Source: Caldifarciminota bacterium (GTDB lineage: Bacteria; Hydrothermota; Tepidihabitantia; Tepidihabitantales; Tepidihabitantaceae). From it: a stretch of 22,855 bases of DNA. Position 1 is the stretch's first letter. Every line of letters begins with the position of its first letter. A program made the position numbers and the translations under genes. This document shows, piece after piece, positions 19,958 to 22,855 of this stretch. The notes under the pieces are model-generated. The model made no database searches, was not told the DNA's origin, and saw nothing but the letters and a program-made list of their open reading frames with translations. The stretch is from positions 1 through 22,855 of the forward strand of contig JAFGQF010000060.1 of NCBI GenBank assembly GCA_016935775.1. The letters run 5' to 3'.

Positions 19958-22855
19958 CTACCGGCAGACGACCAGCCGGGCGGTCGATTCGCCGGCCGCA
20001 GATTCGAGCCGGCAGAAGTAGGCGCCGGCGCTGACCAGCGTTCTCGAGTCGTCGCGCAGGTCCCAGTTCACCGATAACCGGCCCGGCGCCCGCGTGCCGG
20101 AAACGAGCGACCGGACGCGGCGGCCGAGCGCGTCGAAGACCTCGAGCCGGACCGGGCCGGCGACCCTGATTTCGCATTCGAGCAGGGCGGCGTCGCGGCA
20201 GACCGCGGGCCGGGCCGTGATGAGCCGGCGCGCGGGCAGGCGGCCGGGCGCGCGCCCGATGCCGACCGGCGGGTCAACAAGGGTCTCTTCCCAGGACAGC
20301 TCGACCGAGTCGAGCTCGGCGCTGGTGCGGACCTGGACCCAGTGGATGTCGTTGGGCCAGTCGTGCAATACCGGGCTGTTCACCGGCTGCCATTCGCCCC
20401 ACTCGATGACCGAGACGTCGTCGAACCAGGCCAGCCCGCTGCCCGAGTCCGGGCCGGTGCTGGTGAGGAAGACGTCGAAGTATTCGGTGCCGGCCGCGGG
20501 CCGGAATTCGCGGTGGAAGAACTGCCAGCCCGCTGTGCCGGTGACGCCCGAGCCAAGGTCGCGAGTTGCCAGTAACCCGCCCGAACGGGACGAGTAACAG
20601 CGGAACGCTGCGTCAACCAAGCCCGAGTTGTCGGCGCGGGGCCAGGCGCAGAGCGAGTATTCCAGCGTGTCCGAAGGACAGACCAGCCGTTCCTCGAGGT
20701 TGGTGACGCGGGTGCCGGTTCCCTCGGGCCGCTGCTGGCGAATTGACCGCCGGCCGCGCGCGGCGAGCGTGTCATAGCCTTCGTCGTCCTGGTCGAACAG
20801 CCAGAGGGTCGAGCCCTCGTCCTCGCAGTTGCCGAAGGGGAGCAGTCCGCGGCCGAACCGCACCCCGGGTTCACCGCCACCCGAAACCGCCAGCACGCGG
20901 GAGAGCGCGCCGGGCAGGGGCAGCCGGAACGGCGGGGAGACGCGCCGGCCGCTGTCCGGGACGACGGCCAGCGACTCGGACCGGGTCCGGGTGTGGCGGG
21001 AGACGCCGAGCGTGTCGAGGACGATTTCCCCGAGCGCGCTGTCGCGGTTCACCAGCAGCCAGGTGCCGAGGTCGCGCGAGCGGCGGGCGAGGTTGTCGAG
21101 GATGTGGTTGCCGAGCTCGCCCCGCGCCCGGCGCGGGATGTAGTCGTCGATGTAGACCGGGACCACCGTGAACCCGGCGAAGCCGGTGCTGTCGGCCCGG
21201 GCGCGGAGCAGGACCGAGGGATAGGTCTCGGGGTACTCCTGGTCGAAGCAGAAGTTGCCGAGCGAGTGGGCGATGAGCCGGCCGCGGTGGACCTCGAAGC
21301 CCTGGAGGATGTGAGGGTGGTGGCAGACGACGAGGTCCGCGTCCTGCTCGATGAGCCGGCGCCGGATGACAAGGTCGTCGTCCACGGGCGCGACCGCAAG
21401 CGGCGAGTAGAACTCGTCGCCCGCGTCCTCGGGCGGGACGGGCGAGTACTCGGTGCCGGCGTGGAGCTCGACCACCCGCAGGTCGGCGAGCGGCCCGAGC
21501 CCGGCGAGCTGGCGGAAGAGCCGGGCCGTGTCCTGGTTTGCGAAGCCGGGCTTGTTCCAGCCGGCGCCCAGGTAGGGCTGGTAGTTGTCGTACTGGCCGG
21601 TGCGGTCCGAGGCCGCGAGGAAGCCGATGTTCAGGCCCGACACGGCCGCGAATGCGGGCAGCGCGGCCTCGTAGATGTCCCGACCCGCGCCCGAACTGGT
21701 GATGCCGACCGAGTCCAGCAGGTGCCGGGTCTGGCGCAGGCCGTCGAGCCCGTAGTCAATGACGTGGTTGTTGGCGAGCGAGACGATGTCCACGCCGGCG
21801 TGGACCAGGCCGGCGACGTTGGTGGGCCGGCCGCGGAAGACGATCGGCTTGGTCGGGTGGCGCTCGCCCTGGTCGGTGAGCGGGGATTCGAGGTTGATGA
21901 CCAGCAGGTCGGACTCCAGCCAGGGCAGGATGGAATCGAAGACGCCTTCGGGGCCGAGCGTGTCGATGATGCCGCCGGCCAGCTCGTAGCGCCGGGCGAG
22001 CATCCAGTCGCCGGTGAAGGTCAGCCGCGCCGGGAAGCTCGATGGGCCGGGGTCAACGGTCACCCGGCAGGACGCGTGGCCGACCAGCCCGGTTTCGTCC
22101 TCGACTTCGAGCAGGACGGTGTAGCGGTGGTCGTCGAAGACGGTGTAGGTATGCGTCGGGTGCGAGTCCGGGCTGGTGGCGCCGTCGCCGAACGACCAGC
22201 GAAAGGCGTGGTCCGGGCTGTCCGGGTCGAGAATCCGCGAGTGGAAGCGCACCGTGACGCTCCAGGAGCCGTCCGGGTTGGCCAGCGCCGGTCCGGTTTC
22301 GTGCCATATCGAGCAGGCGGGCGCGATGGGCAGGTCTTCGGTGATGTCCTGCACCAGGTCGAAGAGCGCGACCGCGGTCGGGTCGTCGTCGCGGTCGTTG
22401 ACGAAGACCAGGCCGGTGATTGTCGGCAGGCAGCCGAACCGGTCGAGCCAGTCCGTGCCGACCGGCAGGAGGTGCAGGTTCCAGGTGTCCGGCTCGAACG
22501 CGCTCTGGTAGTCGAAGACCCACGAGTCGGGGTTGACCTGCTCGGAGCCGTGGAGCGAGTAGAAGAGCGCGCGGGTCGAGTCGCAGACGCCAAAGCCCTG
22601 GATTTCGCCCGGCCGGTCGAGGAAGCAGGCGACCCGCCAGACCGAGGCCGAGTCGAGCCGCCGGGCGCGGATGGGTTCAAGCTTCCAGGTGTTGCCCCAG
22701 AGCCGGAGCGAGTAGGGCGAGCCGAGGAAGGTGTTGACCGAATCGAGACACCAGGAATCGGGATGGACGTCCTCGCCCGGCCAGGACTGGAGCCAGACCG
22801 TGCCGTCGTCGAAGTCCTCGATGGTCACGGCGGCCGGCAGGGTTGCGAGCGCGAG
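19958..22855 (-). CDS. Exported CapA/PGA_cap-like protein with PKD domain and sorting tail (5' truncated)
   Basis: At least 965 residues. The frame runs off the window edge with a signal-peptide tail (LALATLPAA), so the GTG at 22828 is not the start. Order from that GTG: a jellyroll-like region at 1-155; a PKD domain at about 175-262 (FRWSFGDGATSPDSHPTHTY); a CapA-type metallophosphatase-like domain at 267-580 with GDWML, NLESPLT, NNHVIDYG, HAGTEY, HHPHILQGFE and HSLGNFCFD; a second jellyroll-like region at about 650-815; and a sorting tail ending TARLVVCR. CapA proteins belong to poly-gamma-glutamate export or capsule systems and are usually about 350-400 residues and membrane-anchored. The same fold also acts in other phosphoester chemistry, so capsule synthesis is not implied here. 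Confidence 0.82.
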   Translation of the reverse strand, partial: LALATLPAAVTIEDFDDGTVWLQSWPGEDVHPDSWCLDSVNTFLGSPYSLRLWGNTWKLEPIRARRLDSASVWRVACFLDRPGEIQGFGVCDSTRALFYSLHGSEQVNPDSWVFDYQSAFEPDTWNLHLLPVGTDWLDRFGCLPTITGLVFVNDRDDDPTAVALFDLVQDITEDLPIAPACSIWHETGPALANPDGSWSVTVRFHSRILDPDSPDHAFRWSFGDGATSPDSHPTHTYTVFDDHRYTVLLEVEDETGLVGHASCRVTVDPGPSSFPARLTFTGDWMLARRYELAGGIIDTLGPEGVFDSILPWLESDLLVINLESPLTDQGERHPTKPIVFRGRPTNVAGLVHAGVDIVSLANNHVIDYGLDGLRQTRHLLDSVGITSSGAGRDIYEAALPAFAAVSGLNIGFLAASDRTGQYDNYQPYLGAGWNKPGFANQDTARLFRQLAGLGPLADLRVVELHAGTEYSPVPPEDAGDEFYSPLAVAPVDDDLVIRRRLIEQDADLVVCHHPHILQGFEVHRGRLIAHSLGNFCFDQEYPETYPSVLLRARADSTGFAGFTVVPVYIDDYIPRRARGELGNHILDNLARRSRDLGTWLLVNRDSALGEIVLDTLGVSRHTRTRSESLAVVPDSGRRVSPPFRLPLPGALSRVLAVSGGGEPGVRFGRGLLPFGNCEDEGSTLWLFDQDDEGYDTLAARGRRSIRQQRPEGTGTRVTNLEERLVCPSDTLEYSLCAWPRADNSGLVDAAFRCYSSRSGGLLATRDLGSGVTGTAGWQFFHREFRPAAGTEYFDVFLTSTGPDSGSGLAWFDDVSVIEWGEWQPVNSPVLHDWPNDIHWVQVRTSAELDSVELSWEETLVDPPVGIGRAPGRLPARRLITARPAVCRDAALLECEIRVAGPVRLEVFDALGRRVRSLVSGTRAPGRLSVNWDLRDDSRTLVSAGAYFCRLESAAGESTARLVVCR

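Noticed and set aside
18763..20034. A 423-codon plus-strand frame antisense to the GH106-like gene
   Set aside because: Ala/Gly/Glu-rich shadow with no motif. The minus strand has GH106-like motifs.
22826..22828. GTG as the start of the CapA-like gene
   Set aside because: The frame continues upstream with a signal-peptide tail, so the real start lies beyond the window.
1..22855. CRISPR array, insertion sequence, phage gene, toxin-antitoxin pair or other defence system
   Set aside because: No regular direct repeats with spacers, no transposase or integrase motifs, and no adjacent gene pair of that type were seen. The 20-codon gene has no antitoxin partner.

Overview
This is GC-rich DNA (by eye about two thirds G+C) with densely packed genes, Shine-Dalgarno sites of the GGAGG type, and repeated TTGACA-type promoters, so it is bacterial. 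An OmpA-family protein, two lipoproteins, secreted proteins with long signal peptides and three proteins ending in a Por/FlgD-like C-terminal tail point to a two-membrane bacterium of the broad FCB or WOR-3 (Stahlbacteria-like) sort. That placement is inference from gene style. The phenylalanyl-tRNA synthetase is of the archaeal/eukaryal type, which is known in some bacteria such as spirochaetes.

Layout. Positions 1-3259 (+): end of pheS, pheT with an internal zinc-ribbon insertion, and a zinc-ribbon membrane protein, all overlapping or abutting. Positions 3366-7143 (-): a rubrerythrin-like diiron protein, an OmpA-domain outer-membrane protein behind a strong promoter that abuts a 12-base homopolymer, and a coupled pair of a DUF3795 protein and a SAM methyltransferase. 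Positions 7290-9023 (+): a sodium:solute symporter with a perfect 28-bp palindrome in its leader. Positions 9069-14267 (-): two lipoproteins, a secreted protein with a sorting tail, a DUF4097 secreted protein, and two unrecognised helical proteins. Positions 14835-15567 (+): two small cupins. Positions 15621-19719 (-): an Asp-box secreted protein, a winged-helix regulator and a GH106-like glycoside hydrolase. Positions 19820-19882 (+): a 20-codon gene with its own promoter, Shine-Dalgarno site and hairpin. Positions 19958-22855 (-): a large exported CapA-like protein cut by the window edge.

How it fits together. The first block is a translation operon. Most of the rest is envelope and export: outer-membrane, lipoprotein and secreted products, three of which share an ARxxVxxR-like C-terminus that would need a dedicated sorting machine, not encoded here. 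No defence system, mobile element, CRISPR array, tRNA or rRNA was seen.

The most interesting signals are not classic gene clusters. They are a zinc ribbon spliced into PheT, a C12 tract next to the ompA-like promoter, a run of three perfect hairpins behind an orphan promoter in a 334-bp gap, a degenerate 60-bp tandem repeat, and the 20-codon gene. I did not find convincing evidence of a new multi-gene system.
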